Shown here piece by piece: positions 22,467 through 35,264 of a stretch of DNA of 64,000 nt (position 1 is its first letter; every line of letters begins with the position of its first letter). A program made the translations under genes and the position numbers. The stretch is from Arthrinium phaeospermum (lineage: Eukaryota > Ascomycota > Sordariomycetes > Amphisphaeriales > Apiosporaceae). Where the stretch lies: the NCBI GenBank assembly GCA_006503535.1, contig QYRS01000010.1, positions 1,364,001-1,428,000 on the forward strand. The letters run 5' to 3'. The notes under the pieces are model-generated. The model saw only the letters and a program-made list of their open reading frames with translations, did no database searches and was not told the origin of the DNA.

Positions 22467-23628
22467 TTAGCAAGAAGCCGGGCTGGGCACGTTTCTGCAC
22501 TTGTCCGGGTCCGCCTTTCCGCCGGTGATCTTGACGCCGTTCCACTTCCAGTTGGAGCAGGCGCCCTTGGCGCAGAGGATGTAGACGGGGTCCGCCTTGG
22601 CGCCGACGGAGCCGGTGACGCCGTCGAGGCTGATGTCGGTGATGGGGACGCCGTCGGTGGGCGTGCCGGTGGGCGAGCCGTTCTCGTAGTCCTGCTGGAT
22701 GACGATGCCGTACTTGGCAATGTTGGTCAGGGTGACGTCCTTGTACTCGACGTCCGAGACGGACCCCGTGGCGCCCGACACCGTCTTGATGCGCACGCCG
22801 TTGTCCGAGTCGGCGATGGACGTCGACAGCACGCGCACGCCCTTGACCACGTTGTCCTTGCGCCCGCCGACCGAGCCGATCGACACGCCGTGGCCGCCCG
22901 AGCACTTGCCGCCCGTGAAGGTGATGTTGGTGCCGCTGTTGACGGCCAGGCAGTCGTCCTGGTTCTTGATGTTGGCGCCCGAGATGTACACGCCGTCCGA
23001 GGAGCCGACGTCGAAGGCGTCCGTGTTGTGTCCGCCCTGCTTGTCGCCGTCGCTGTTGTCGATGGTGATGTCGTATACGCCGAGGTTCTTAGCACCGTTG
23101 ATGCTGAAGCCCTGAACGGGGGTGTTCTTCACATTGAGCCCCTTGATGTTGGAGTCGATGAGCTTGTGTGCGTAGAAGAACCTATCAGACCGGTTAGTAT
23201 CGCTGTCACTCTCGTTGTTCATATGATGTGGTAACCTACTTGGGCTTCTTGGTGCCGCCGTTGCTGCCCTTAGTGTCCCACCACTTGGCGCCGTTGCCGT
23301 CGATGACGTGGCCCTCGGCGCCGTCGATCAGGACGTTGCTGCCGGAGAAGGACAGGAGCGGGCCCTGCCAGGCCTTGAAGCCGAACGAGGTGGTGCCCTT
23401 GAAGGTGACGTGGGTGCCGTCCTTGAGGCCCGTCATGTCCAGCGTCGTGCCGGCGGGGACCGAGATGCCGTCGAGCACAATGGTCGTGCACGACGACTTG
23501 CCCTTCATGGCGGCGGCCGCGTCGGTGAAGGTGCAGCTGTCGGCGCGGGGCTCCATGACGCCGGCGGGCATGGCGGCGGCCTGGAGGGCGGCGGCGGCGC
23601 AAAGGCCGAAGGCGGTTTTGGCGTGCAT
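22467..23628 (-). CDS. Secreted endopolygalacturonase, glycoside hydrolase family 28
   Basis: Two exons, 23628-23240 and 23181-22467, with a 58-bp intron containing CTAAC, give 367 residues, the usual size of fungal endopolygalacturonases. Residues 1-20 are a signal peptide ([20 protein letters not shown]), followed by a short pro-segment ending near residue 28. The GH28 catalytic motifs are all present: NTDAFD at 182-187 (D184), QDDC at 204-207 (D205 and D206), GGHGVS at 225-230 (H227) and RIK at 260-262. The parallel beta-helix repeats are visible as regularly spaced short strands. The enzyme cuts alpha-1,4-galacturonan in plant pectin outside the cell, which points to a plant-associated or saprotrophic life. 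Cysteines near the N- and C-termini fit the conserved disulfides. Confidence 0.96.
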
Positions 23629-25337
23629 GATGATGATGGTGGTGGTGGTGGTGCTGGTAGTGCTAACCAAGATCTTATAGTAAGGTCTATAACGTCGGGT
23701 AAGATGTGGAGAAAAGAGTGTGTACAACGCAGTATACTAGTAAACGAAAGTGAAATAAGTCGTGGTTGGCTCAGCCAAGTCTTGGCAGGTACGGGATGTA
23801 ACGAAGGGAACGGCAGAAGGCTTAGTAGAAGAAAAGCTGAAGCGTTAGTTACCAGCCGGCAGCCGCGTTCTTATATATGTATCTAGCCCTTACCCATCAT
23901 GGAGGTGGATGGAGCCGCCGTTGGTTTTTCTTTTCTGGGAGCATGGGGGCGAGGGAGAAGAGGGGACGAAGTGAGCTGGTGCCGCAATACCGGCTCCAAC
24001 ACCAACTTCCTTTGGCTGGCCCCAGTCGACCGCGCTGGGGTTTGGATGGCAGATGGCTCTATCTGGTGCAAGACACGGCAATGCTAGCAAGAGCCCAGGG
24101 ATCAGTTAGTCGACGCGACGGGCATGGGAGCCGACGTAAGCAGGTGGGAACATCACAGCTAGCGGCGGGAATTGAAGGTGGTGATAGCGAAGTTCGGACG
24201 GTGGCAGGGGTTCGACAAGATGATATTCCCCCAATGAGAGGGCGAGCTTGGGAGTTCTTGCATGGCCATCTCCCATCGAACAAGGCTAACATGACATGGT
24301 TGATGGAAATTACCAAGTATCCATCTGTCGGTTGGTACAAGTTTCACGACCTAACCCCCCCTAACGGTGTTGCCTACTAAACTCGTACACGCCTATGATC
24401 GTATGAGCATACATACGGAATACCAGATCCAGACATTTCATGGTCGAATGGTAACTCGTATTTGGAGATTCCCAAGTCGTCGGTCGTTTCACTGAACGAG
24501 GACGGCTTTCCAACGTCCATAGGCAGCACGGCCGGCCGATCCTCAGCTGTGATCCGGGCTTGAGCAGAAGCTCGAGCGCATGCAGGGATGGGTCGGTCCC
24601 ACCTCTTCTGTCCTTCATATCCTGAGAGCGGAGACTCCCTAGCCTCAAATCTCGCGTTCAATCGAGACTGCTCCACCCGTGCTTGTCAAGATGGGACAGG
24701 AACATGCATCTCGTTGACGATCATCGGCATGACACCTAACGATAACCTGGTTGATAAGGACGGTACTGGTGCCACCAGTATTGGGGCCTCATCCCTTCAG
24801 CGAAGCCCATACTACCTGCTATCCGATAGAGACAGCGACGGCAGTTGGTGGTTGGCTTGCCGTGTCTATAGATACACCGGCGTAACGCAGTGAGTGCATC
24901 ATGAAGCAGGATGGTGATGACAGTGCGGAGCATCAGCCTACGATTGATAAGTTGGTTATTTCTTCCTTATTGGCTAATGATGTAATATCTATCAGATAAA
25001 GACTGCCGTCATGAAATTAATTGGGAAAAAGGCTTGAATCACAACGGAATCCGGAGAATAAGAGAGCAAACGCCAGACTTTATGCAGTGTCCTTCCTTCC
25101 TCGCCAGACCTGAATCATGATGGCAACCATCCGAAGTAGCCATTAACGCAGCGACGCAAGCCCTATCATACATACACCCCCTGCTCGTCACCGAAGCTCC
25201 CTCGCTTCCAAATCCCGGGACGGAAGTTGGACAAAGGATTTCGTAGCCGCTATATCAGGACGGCCACCCGGTCGACCATGTTGCCGCTTGCTGCACTATA
25301 ACCCTGACAATTTAAGTCATGGCCATCCATCCCCTAC
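23629..25337. other. Intergenic region without a supported gene
   Basis: The part next to 23628 is the promoter of the polygalacturonase gene. Two or three frames of 90-170 codons lie on opposite strands between 23877 and 24900, but they overlap one another and have no domain or matching splice signals. Confidence 0.4.
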
Positions 25338-27464
25338 TCAACCTTGCCAAGGCGTACTTGTAGTAGGCCTGGGGAATACTGGTGTCGTCTGTAGTTGGTC
25401 CAGGCCGCCACCCATCACTTGTTGGCCGTGCTGCCAGCCAGTACCCGTCTGATGGTTGGTGAAGGCGCCGTGCCGGAATGGATTTGTGCTGCCAGTTGGT
25501 TGGGGCATGAGCGCACCACTCGTCTGTGGCCTTTGGTCTTGGGCCTGCGGTTGAGGACTGAAGTTCCTTGCGAAAGGGTTTGTCCCGGTTTGCATTGGCT
25601 GCAAAGGTGCTGGTGCAGATTGCTGGGGACCCGTGTTTTGAGCAAATGGCGAATTGTTTGACGATGTCGCAGGTCGCGCAAAGGGGTTTGTGGACTGGCG
25701 GTTGAGCTGGGTCGCGGGCGGGGGACTGGTCGTGCTGGGAAATGGCATCGAGGCATTGTTAGACATGCCAGTTGGATTCGCCATGAGCATTGACGCGCGG
25801 AACGGGTTGGTGATTTGCTGGCCAGGCTGAAGGCCAGTCTGCATCTGCGGAGACAGGCTATTGTTAGATTGAAAGTTGCCGGTCTGAAAGCTGGCCACCG
25901 AATCTTGTGGGATCGAGCCCAATCCCGAGTTGAAAGGTTGTTGTTGCTGAGAGAAGCCGCCAAAAGGAGCGCCAGTATAATTCGGCTGCATCTGTTGTGG
26001 CATCTGTTGGGGAACCTGTTGTGGCATGTTGTAGGCGTTCATGTTCTGTTGCTGGAACGGACTGTTGTTGGCGAAACCAGTCTGCTGAGGCGCAAAGCCG
26101 TTTGCGCCTGGCATCTGGCCAGTCGGCTGGCCCATCATGGGTCCGTTCGATGGCCATTGGTTTGCGGGGTCCATTTGCGCCGCATGCTGCTGCGGATTGA
26201 CGGCCATGGTAGTCTGGTTTTGCTCGATGGAATCAAAGAAGTCGATAAGGTCTTGGTCGGCACCCTTCGACGGTTCGGCAGCCTTCGTCGTGGCCGAGGC
26301 GGAGCCCTTCGTGCTTGCTTCTGGAAACGAGCTCGTCGCCGTGGGCGCCTTTGCACCACTCTTGGATGCACTGGATGAGCTTCCGCCTCCGTTCTTCTTC
26401 GCCTGCGTCTCGGCAATGTATTGCGAACGATGAACCTCGAAGTCGGGGTCTTTGAGGTATTCCTCAAGCTGACGGCCAAGGTTAACTGGCGCGTGTTTCA
26501 ACTTGGGAACTTCGACGCGCGTATGGTGTTCATATTGCCGCGCCACCGACAGATACTGCACAACATAATCGGTTTGACGAGTAAAGGTTCGATAAATCTC
26601 CATAGCTCGCTCGGCGTCGGGTTTGGACATCTCGAAGAAGTGGCCCAGAAGATTGATCATGGCTTGGTTCAGCACCTGGAATAACGACAACAGATCGAGC
26701 ACCAGCAGTCGGAAGGCGGTGACGCTGATCTCGCTCTCGGCTTCATCGAGAATCTATAGGGGATAGTTAGTACCCAGGCTGGATCACCTTGGCCGCGCCC
26801 TCGTTACTTACATCGCAGTTGAGCAGCGCAGTAAGGAGCCTCTGCACCATCTCCGTCTTCCGCAACAACCCACCGCCTACCGTCGTGTTGTCAAGACGGT
26901 GTTCTTCTTCGGGCCGCACCCAGTCGATCCCTGGCCTTTCCTCGGGGTCACGGCGGCTTTTGGAGTCCTGGTAGGCTTTGGAGTCATGGTAGACCTTGGC
27001 TCGCTCGGATATATATTTCGCATAATTGAAGATGTTCCGCCCCTGTAATTGACCTATTGTACGTCAGACCTGCTGTGAGCGTCGAGGTAAACACGACCTG
27101 GCATACCTTTGGTGACAGTAATATTGTTGAATAAACCACGATGCCTGCCCAGATATTCTAACGTCGCATTCGGTTTCAGCGCGCCCTCGCGGATCATCAG
27201 GTGTATCGTTATCAGGGCCTTGAAGACGACGGTCCAAGTAGGGATCTCGATTCTGGTTTCGAGCGCTCTGAATACCTCGGCGACGGCATGTTCTCCGGCG
27301 TGGGTAGCAATAAGGATATGTTCGATGTACTTGGTCTTCGGGGGAGCGTTCTGCAGTTGCCAGACCACGTCAGTTGGAATCCTGCTTGGGGCCCATTACG
27401 CTTATCTGTTCCTCACCTTGACTTTTGTCGCCCCCCTCACCGACTTCTCGTACGAGCTTGCCAT
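25338..27464 (-). CDS. ANTH domain clathrin adaptor, AP180/YAP1801 type
   Basis: Four exons at 27464-27417, 27350-27107, 27053-26812 and 26753-25338 (introns 66, 53 and 58 bp) give 649 residues. The first 16 residues, MASSYEKSVRGATKVK, continue into NAPPKTKYIEHILIAT, the hallmark KAT-type start of the ANTH domain, which binds PtdIns(4,5)P2 at the plasma membrane. The helical ANTH part runs to about residue 280. The remainder is low-complexity, rich in Q, N, P and S, with four NPF tripeptides (in TNPFRASM, TNPFARPA, TNPFARNF and TNPFRHGA) that bind EH-domain proteins. The expected job is clathrin recruitment and cargo choice in endocytosis. Ortholog counts vary between fungi, so I give no symbol. 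Confidence 0.93.
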
Positions 27465-29336
27465 TATTGCTGTCGTGGTTTGTCACACAGGGCGATTGTA
27501 ATCAGAGATCAAAGTAGTTGGTCGGTCGGATCAAGCCGGGTGACCGGGGTTGGGGCGCCCCGAAAGCGCTGATAGCAGAGCTCGGCGCGAAGATGCAGCG
27601 ATGTGGTGAGGATGCCTGGGGGTTTGGACGTCTAGACCGGAAGGCGAGGACTGGTCTGACTGTCCCGCGAGCAGGTGCACACGTAAAATCGGTAGGTTTA
27701 TGCCTAAGTCGGGCGGTAGGGCAGCAACTGAATTCTAAATCAATCCATCGCAACAGCTACAATGGGCGCGCAGACGGTGTTTATTGGCCAGAAACCGAAC
27801 AAACCGGTTCGTCGCAGCGGGTGAAACGGGCTCTGCTACGGAAGTCAATGTTGGTTATTGACAGGCCGCTGAAGTTGCTGCGACAAGACAGCCCATCCGC
27901 AAAGGATCAAGTGGTTTCGGAATGACGGAATTGAACCTGGGGGAGGGATTGGTAAGTGAGTAAAGTCGGTAGGGGTTGGGAGCATGTATGAGGTGAGTAA
28001 CCGGCAAGAGATTAGTACTCTTGGTCCTGTACCTTGTAGCACACGTTAGGTAATAGGACGTCGGGCAATGGGCCTGCATGTGGTCCGACAGCTGGGGGCA
28101 CGGGGGGCAAAGATTACTGGAAGGACGGCAAAGCGGATTTGTTGGCACAGCAAAGGGGGCCAATGAACGCTAGCCAGGGGCCTCGTTGATATTCATTGTG
28201 GATGGCCTGGACCCGATACGCATTTATGAACGTGATACAAGAGCCGCGATGCTATCAACTGTACGGAATCCCTTCCGGGCATCTCTTCGCTAATACCCGT
28301 ACGCGCTTTACATTCATCCACCATGGCGTCAAATGCAAACGGGCAAGGGCTTGGGCCGTAGCTCAGGAGCGTAATATATTGGTCGACGTCACCTTTTAAG
28401 TCGCGACACCCCAGCATGTCAATTTAAAGCTATGCTTGGAAGCAGAAATGGCGTTTTAAATTTATTTGCTGTTGACAGATTTGCCCAAGACAGCTGACCT
28501 ACAAAATTTCCAAACTCTGGCAGTCTGGGCATCTGCCAATGAGATGACCATCCCTGACTCTATCGGAGCACTGGCCGCTCAAGGATGTGCTCCTGAAGGG
28601 AGGGCCCCTAGCTAAGGTGAAAATATGGATATTCGCAATAAAGAAGCGAGAGGATCTACCATGCGGGTAGGGGAGTATATGTGAGAATTCGCCCATCTGG
28701 AAATCTGCCACACTGCACTTGCAATATGGATTCCAGAAGGTGTCGCAAACATATTTTTTTCTGGCGGGGTACATGGACGCCGCTGGCGGCAGACTTGTCC
28801 TCCACCGCTACAATCCCATGGGGTGAAACAAACAAAGATGGCCGCAAAGGGCTTCAGTGACCTCTTCCAATCCTTGAGGTAATTCAGAGTTGCTTTTCTC
28901 GCGTCCGATGTGTTAACAAGGTCCGGTTGTGTCGAACGCTTATTTCATGGTTCCGTTCCTTCCATTGCGACAGAATCACTTGAGCCTCCGAAGAGGAGAA
29001 TTCTTGCCGGTCTGGAAGGGGGAACGCATCATTTGGATCACGCAGCTTTCATCATATTGTTTTGAATTGGAAGGATGAAGAGGAAAAGAGGAAAGAAAAT
29101 CTAAAGCTTCAGAGCTCTCTGCCGTTTTTGATGCGATTGCTGCTAGAATTTTTTTTTCCGCTGCGCCGGGGCGGAGTCGCGTTTATCCGCTAAAACTGGC
29201 CCATCGAGTTTCCTGTGGGTCCAGCAGGCCAGGGACCTGCAGAAGCTTGAATCGGAAGCTTCAAGCAGTAAACATATGACGCTATTTGCTTCTGGAATCA
29301 CCTTCATCCAGTGAAGTTATAAACAGCTAAAACTCA
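27465..29336. other. Divergent promoter region between ANTH gene and aspartyl-tRNA synthetase
   Basis: The two flanking genes point away from each other. Frames of up to 135 codons near 27518-27925 lack a domain and lie directly upstream of the ANTH start. From about 28990 to 29280 the plus strand has A/G-rich and T-run stretches. No repeat or RNA gene is recognised. Confidence 0.45.
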
Positions 29337-31887
29337 ATGGTCAGATTCTCGTTGCTGAAGTCCAGGTCTGGGGTCCAGAGATGCACTCACAGCTTCCCAT
29401 TGCGTCCTGGGTGCGGGTCCTGGCAACCGAGTAGCTATCGGATACGAAATATCAGGTGTGCACATGATGATGCACTCGATCCAGTCGCAGAAGCCGAATC
29501 CTCGACGTCTGGCACTCCAGCGCCGCCAAATCCCAAGATTTCGGCATTCAAAGACTTCTGTAAGATGCATTGCTTCATTCTGGCATTGTAATTATTCTGC
29601 TAATCTGGGCACGTTCAGTCCAATTTGGAACGCAAACCAGGCTCTCCCAGTTTACCCCCAAGTCAGAAAACGGCGAAGAGGTGACAGTCCTAGGCTTCCT
29701 TGGCAAACGACGAGACCAATCGTCCAGCTTGAGCTTTTGCGAGCTCGACACGTTCTATAGGCCCGATGTTCAGATCGTCTCCCAAGTCACTGATGGAGAT
29801 GACGAAGCCAGCAAGTCTGCTGTCCATGCTGCTTTACGCGCGATCCCCAACTACAGCCCCGTTGCCGCCACTGGCATACTTGTTGAGCGACCTCGCAGAG
29901 TCAACGCTGTTCAGGAGTTTGGAGACAACCGGCGCCCTCGGCCTGGGGAGGTCTATCCACAGGGCAGGCTGTGGGATCTTAAGCTCACCTCCATCAAACC
30001 TCTCAACGAGTTTCCCAAAGACATCATCGTTTCCAAGAATGCGGTTTGGGCCCCCAAGCAAAGGCACATGCAAATGAGGTTCGATCATATGCTCAGAGAT
30101 AGGATCCGCTTCCGCGATTTCCTCACTGCCAGTGCCCGTCAATTCCTTCACGTTGACCGATTTGAGGAGGTCGAAACCCCCATACTTTTCAAATCCACCC
30201 CTGAGGGTGCTAGAGAGTTTCTGGTTCCCACGCGCCGCGCCGGCTATGCATATGCCCTGCCACAGAGTCCCCAGCAATACAAGCAGTTGCTCATGGCCGG
30301 TGGTTTCCGGAAATACTTCCAATTTGCCAGATGCTTCCGCGATGAGGATCTCCGAGCCGATCGACAGCCTGAGTTTACACAGGTATATATCCTTTCATCC
30401 TACGCCAACGATGTGTGCTGACCTTACGCAGCTAGATCTTGAGATGTCATTCGCGAGTGGCCGTCACGTCATGCAAGCAGTCGAGCAGTTGGTTCGACAA
30501 ATGAGCAAAAGGATTAGTGGGGCGTTCGGCTACAAGGAAATCGATGGTATACGCCATCCGGTGAAAGCTAGCCCGCAGGAGATAGCAGATGCCACGGCCG
30601 CGATGGCGAAAAGTTCGGGCTACCTGCCACCTGGCTCGCTTTATCCTTGGCCGCGGGTTGCCGAGCGCTTTCCTGTCTTGACTTATGACGAAGCCATGTC
30701 TCGGTACGGCAGCGACAAGCCCGACCTTCGGATTGAGTCCCAAGTAAGTTGTTTTGGGCCGCCCAATGTGGGCCTCCGGCTAATGTGAACAGTTTTGGCG
30801 CATCGATAACATCGTTCCATCCAACTTCGTCAGTATGATCACCAAGCTCGAGCAGCCTGTGGTGGAGGCCGCTCAGATCCGGTTAAAGGGCACGGCTCAA
30901 GAAAACCAAGCATTCATTCATAAGTTTATGGACAATCTGCCCAAGACACCTCTCAAATTGAGCGGTGATGCCACCCCCGGCATATTCGTGTTCGATGAAA
31001 GCAAGCCTCTCAACGGACTGTCCGCTTTTGGTCATGAGGCTGCCGAGAAGATCGCAGCGCACGGCGCTCGAGGTGGTTATTGGAAGAAGCTGGAGCAGGG
31101 TGACATCCTCGTCGTACAGGCCCGGAAGAACGTTCCGTTCCGTGGCGAGGGTTGGACAGATCTGGGCAAGCTGCAAATAGCTATTTATGAAGCCGCCAGG
31201 GAGCAGAAGCTCCTAGTGGAAAGGCTTAATTGGGGTTTCTGCTGGGTTACGAAGTTCCCACTGTTTACACCGAACGAGCCAGAGACAATCGCCGCCGGCG
31301 AGGGCCAAGGAGGTGCGGCTGGCTTCTCCTCTACTCACCACCCTTTCACTGCCCCGTACGGCCCCGAAGACTTCGACCTCCTTGCCACCAACCCGTTGGA
31401 AGCCAAAGCAGACCATTACGACCTCATCTGTCGCGGCGTGGAGATTGGCGGCGGCAGCCGCCGTATCCACGTCGCCGAGATGCAAGAGTATGTCATGCGC
31501 GACATCTTGCAGATGACCGACGCCGGCGTGAAGCAGTTCGACCACCTGCTGGAAGCCCTCCGCGCTGGCTGCCCGCCGCACGCTGGGTTCGCCTTTGGCT
31601 GGGACCGCTTCTGCAGCGTCCTGTCGGGCGTCGACAGCGTGCGAGACGTGATCGCCTTCCCGAAGAGCATGAAGGGCGAGGACTTGTTCGTCAAGAGCCC
31701 CACCAAGATGACGGACGACCAGATGAAGGAATACCACCTTTCGCCGCGTAGGAAGACGCCGGCGCTCGAGCCTGTTTCCTCGTCGCCGGAGTTCACTCCC
31801 TCACCGAGCGATGTTCCGGTCCCTGGCGATGAGCCGCTGCCCGGCAGCTCTGCGGCCCCGAATGACAGCAGCAACACTGCTGTCTGA
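29337..31887 (+). CDS. MSD1: Aspartyl-tRNA synthetase, mitochondrial (class II)
   Basis: Four exons at 29337-29559, 29619-30382, 30432-30743 and 30793-31887 (introns 59, 49 and 49 bp) give 797 residues. The N-terminus is rich in R and S with almost no acidic residue for 45 positions ([20 protein letters not shown]), a typical mitochondrial presequence. An OB-fold anticodon-binding domain follows ([13 protein letters not shown]). Class II motifs are clear: motif 1 around [21 protein letters not shown], motif 2 [20 protein letters not shown] split by intron 2, and motif 3 [10 protein letters not shown] bacterial-type GAD insertion sits between motifs 2 and 3. A C-terminal tail of about 45 residues rich in P and S makes it longer than yeast Msd1. 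It charges mitochondrial tRNA(Asp). Confidence 0.95.
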
Positions 31888-32407
31888 TTGGGTCACGGTG
31901 CTGTTCGTAGAGTCACGGGCGGTATCACTTGATCTTCTATGCACGACAGTTATATGAATGTAAAATACATAATGTACCACTTCAGTCAACTTGTAGAGCA
32001 ATGCATGTCCCGCCTATACTGGTTCATTTTGGTGTTACCAAACCTGTCAGTGTACTGAGCAAACATTACATGATCGCTACTGCTTGGCATGCGGCTGCGG
32101 TACCGATGCAGTCGAGCCCACCGGTGGAGTCGAATGCGCCAATCTTGGTGGTGGGCCTGGAGACACGACCGGCGGTGCATTCCACTCCTAAGCCACGCGC
32201 CGATACAAATCACTGGCATACATGAAATACTGGTATACACGAACCCATACGGCACCTTCGTTTCTGAGTTTTTATGTTAGGAAACAGCCTGCTTATCTTG
32301 AACCTTCCTTCCACCTTTGACTAATCAGTCTTTGATATTATCAGCGGACATCCTTAGTATGTAGCTGACACATTGGACACCTGATATCCGATGCATGACC
32401 TGTAGAT
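31888..32407. other. Intergenic region between converging genes
   Basis: This holds the 3' ends of the synthetase gene and of the dioxygenase gene. No feature is recognised. Confidence 0.5.
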
Positions 32408-33983
32408 TCAGCCCTCAGCCCGGTACGCAGCCGGCACCGTCCCACTCGCCATGGTGCACTGCCAAAACAGCCGCTTTTCCGGGTCCGAGTCCCCCGAGGG
32501 ACGGCTGAGCTCCCCGGTGATGGAGTGGAGCACGCCCCGGTTGTGGAAGATGACCAAGTCGCCCTCCTGCCAGCGATGGGCGTAGATGTTCTCCGGGGCG
32601 TACACCTTGCGCGTCAACTTGTGGCATACCCCCCTGACCTCGTCCAGGTCGTCTATGACGGTCACTTCGCCCGTGGCGGGGTCGGTCGTGCGGAGGGCGT
32701 AGACGCAGCAGCCGAGGACTTGGAGGTGTGGCTTCCCGTTGCCGTGGTTGCGCCAGACCATCTGGGCGATGCGGAAAGTATCAGCAGTCTCTCATTTTCA
32801 AAGCTTGCTAGAGGAAACAGACAGAAATGAGAAGCATATGAGTGATCTTACCGGGAAAGCATGGACTTTGTCCCAACTCCATTCTGCTAGGTCCTCAAGC
32901 TTCTTTTCTTGGCCCGGCTTGGCGATGGTCATGCCGTCGTCGGTGGCCTTGCAGTTTAACATCCACTCGTACGCCCGCGGGGCGTATTGTACGGTGGTAT
33001 TCAGCGCGAACTCCTTTTCCTCGGCGCTGAGCAGCTCAAAGGCGCGGGCCCCGGAATAGACTGGATAACCGCTTAATCAGAAAGTTTCAAGACTTTTTCA
33101 CCATCTCGTACCCTTGGGTATAACATACATGCGGTGGCACCGGCAGCAAGGGTCATCACTTCACCGCTGGGAAACCGCAGCTTCTGGTCTGGCAGTACGG
33201 GGTTTTTGAGAGAATGCAGCGAAGTCACGTAGCCTGGAAGGCGCTCGTAGAGGGGTGCGTCCATATGCCACCTATAGCAGGGTTAACCGACATCGAATCG
33301 ATGTCGAAACAACGGAAAGAGAAGATGCTACCTATAAGGACGCGTGAAGCCGTCTTCAAGTTCCTCTTTCGTACATGGTGTCTCGTGGAACTCGGTATGG
33401 CTCTATACTCATTTGTCGGCATTGTAGGTTTTGTTTCTATTCCAAAGAGGGAGATATCTTACCACGTGTTTGAGATCCAAGTCTGGCAATCCTTCGTATC
33501 CCGTCCATTTCCCCTTTCCGATTATGATGACCTGCGGCGCCCTGGGAACCCTGGCACCTACCGACCAGACTCTAGGCTTTAGCATTTGCTCTTTTAAGGG
33601 TGAAAAGGATATCCCAGGAGGGACCGACCGCAGGTATATGAACGCATACACACTAAAAGCCACTTACCGCGGTTCTTGGACAAGATACTCTTCGAATCCA
33701 TCATCATCTTCTCCCCGCCCGAGTGGATGTCCCACGCCGTCTCGTCGAAGAACCTCCCAATCTTCGGCATGACGTTGGGATCCAGGCCCTGCTGGTTGCG
33801 GACGACGAGAACGCCATTATCAAACAGGCCGCTTCGCAACGTGGTCTTTTCTTCGTCACTCAGACCTTCCAGGTCCAGGTGCCTCATGGACGAGGGCAGG
33901 ACCACCTCCGCCCCGAGTTCGGATTGCTTCCGGAGCTCCGGCCTCAGGGGCACGACGCGCAGGGACTCGACCACGTGAGGCAT
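32408..33983 (-). CDS. TauD/TfdA-type Fe(II)/2-oxoglutarate dioxygenase
   Basis: Six exons at 33983-33668, 33557-33463, 33402-33332, 33271-33129, 33060-32852 and 32761-32408 give 395 residues with continuous phases. The iron ligands are H163 and D165 in RWHMDAPLYERLPG and H357 in EGDLVIFHNRGVLHS; R375 in KRLFWQC is the expected 2-oxoglutarate-binding arginine. Family members hydroxylate taurine, other sulfonates or aryloxy acids, releasing sulfite or a similar group, and help in sulfur or nitrogen scavenging. The 5' end could lie one ATG further upstream (34097), but the ATG at 33983 (MPHVVESLRVVPLR) fits the family better. Intron 1 is 110 bp with an internal alternative AG at 33573. The gene diverges from the NCS1 transporter over 1.3 kb that is rich in GATA sites. 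Confidence 0.92.
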
Positions 33984-35264
33984 ATTGATGGTTTCCTGTG
34001 TGTCTGAATGTTCGAGATGGCTTGTAATATCAAAATTGAATACCCAAGCATCTATTCCGCAGTCTCGTAGAGCCGGTATGTTGTTGGAACTCAACATTTG
34101 CTTACCGTCGCTCCTCGCCTTTCGGCCGCCTCCGAGGTGGGGTTCACGCCAAGATTATTCATCCGACCCCTTATCAGTGAGCTCGAGATCGGATGGGTGG
34201 CACAATCATGCCGTCGCTCGTTTATCTATCTAACTTAACGAATCGGGTGCGCCCAACCGACTAGGTTGCCTCAAATGGCCAATGGAGCGTACTCGCGATG
34301 CCAAACGTTTAGGTGCAAAAGTGCATCACGTTGCAGCTGGATCTTAACTACCCAAAATCTTTCCACTTAGGGGTTGCGATTTCACGCGGATATTCTTATC
34401 CTTCTTTTTGAGATTCTCGGATAATTTGACGTGCATTCCATCTATTACTGGCTTTATCACCAAAAGCCTGGTCCACAGCCGTGGAATGCAAGTTTCAGTC
34501 AAGAATCGGCTCTGGCCGGGAAGGAGATGCCCAGCTATATATCCGTCTCGCCCAGCAGTCACGTGGCCATATCGGCGTACAAGCTTCCCGGGATCCCGTG
34601 TTGGAGGACTGGTGATCAGACGGTCAAGGGTAACCAGATTCGGCGATAAGCAATTCGTTTCGGGAGACCCCCGTCCCATGTGTCGTATTTTTAGACCATC
34701 TCCCGTTCTATGACGAGTATATGGGGCATAGTGGTCGATGATTTGAGAAATTGACCTTCTGTTCTTGATTTTTTCTCGGGATTGATAGATCGTTTTGATA
34801 GATCGTTTCTTCCTTTCACTTAAAGAAAATCCAATGGTGCGCCCAGAATGAGCGTATTAGCCCCAAAGAAAGTCCCCAAAGAAAAAGAATACGTCCCAAT
34901 CCCCCCAAAGCCAAATAAGAATACCGATCCACAAAGATTCCATGGGTAGACCAAAGCTTGGGAATCACTTCCCTATGGAATAATCTTTCTCATTCGCAGC
35001 TCGGAGGAGCGAATTGGCTTGTGAGGAGGTTCGGAGCCAGATGATAGGGCTGGAGCACTTCCGCCGAGACTTGGCATTTCTCCTGCTGCAGTTCTTATCT
35101 ACCTGCATGGATCAGAGCTGCATGCCCAGGGTCGGGGTATTGTTATCACCAGATAGCAGTCTGGGCTTGCCATACCCTTTCGACTGCTTTCTTCTCGAAA
35201 GAATCTGTTGCTTCAGATTCCTCCCAGGCGCACCGAAGACGCTTGTAACGTCTGAGGCGACACA
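33984..35264. promoter_or_regulatory. Divergent promoter region with many HGATAR sites
   Basis: Matches to HGATAR, the site of the AreA/NIT2 nitrogen regulators, occur on the plus strand at 34644, 34783, 34796, 35042 and 35151, and on the minus strand at 34171, 34222, 34226, 35095 and 35143. The stretch separates a TauD-type dioxygenase and a nucleobase-type transporter. Both kinds of gene are commonly under nitrogen or sulfur control in ascomycetes. No gene is seen in this stretch. Confidence 0.5.
34783..34808 (+). repeat. Two perfect tandem copies of a 13-bp unit carrying GATA sites
   Basis: TGATAGATCGTTT occurs twice head to tail. Each copy starts with TGATAG, a match to HGATAR, so two same-strand GATA sites lie 13 bp apart, a spacing that could favour cooperative binding. 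The pair is 457-482 bp before the transporter ATG at 35265. Confidence 0.75.

Noticed and set aside
23877..24380. A 167-codon plus-strand frame beside the polygalacturonase promoter
   Set aside because: No homologous pattern, and it is overlapped by frames on the opposite strand of similar quality.
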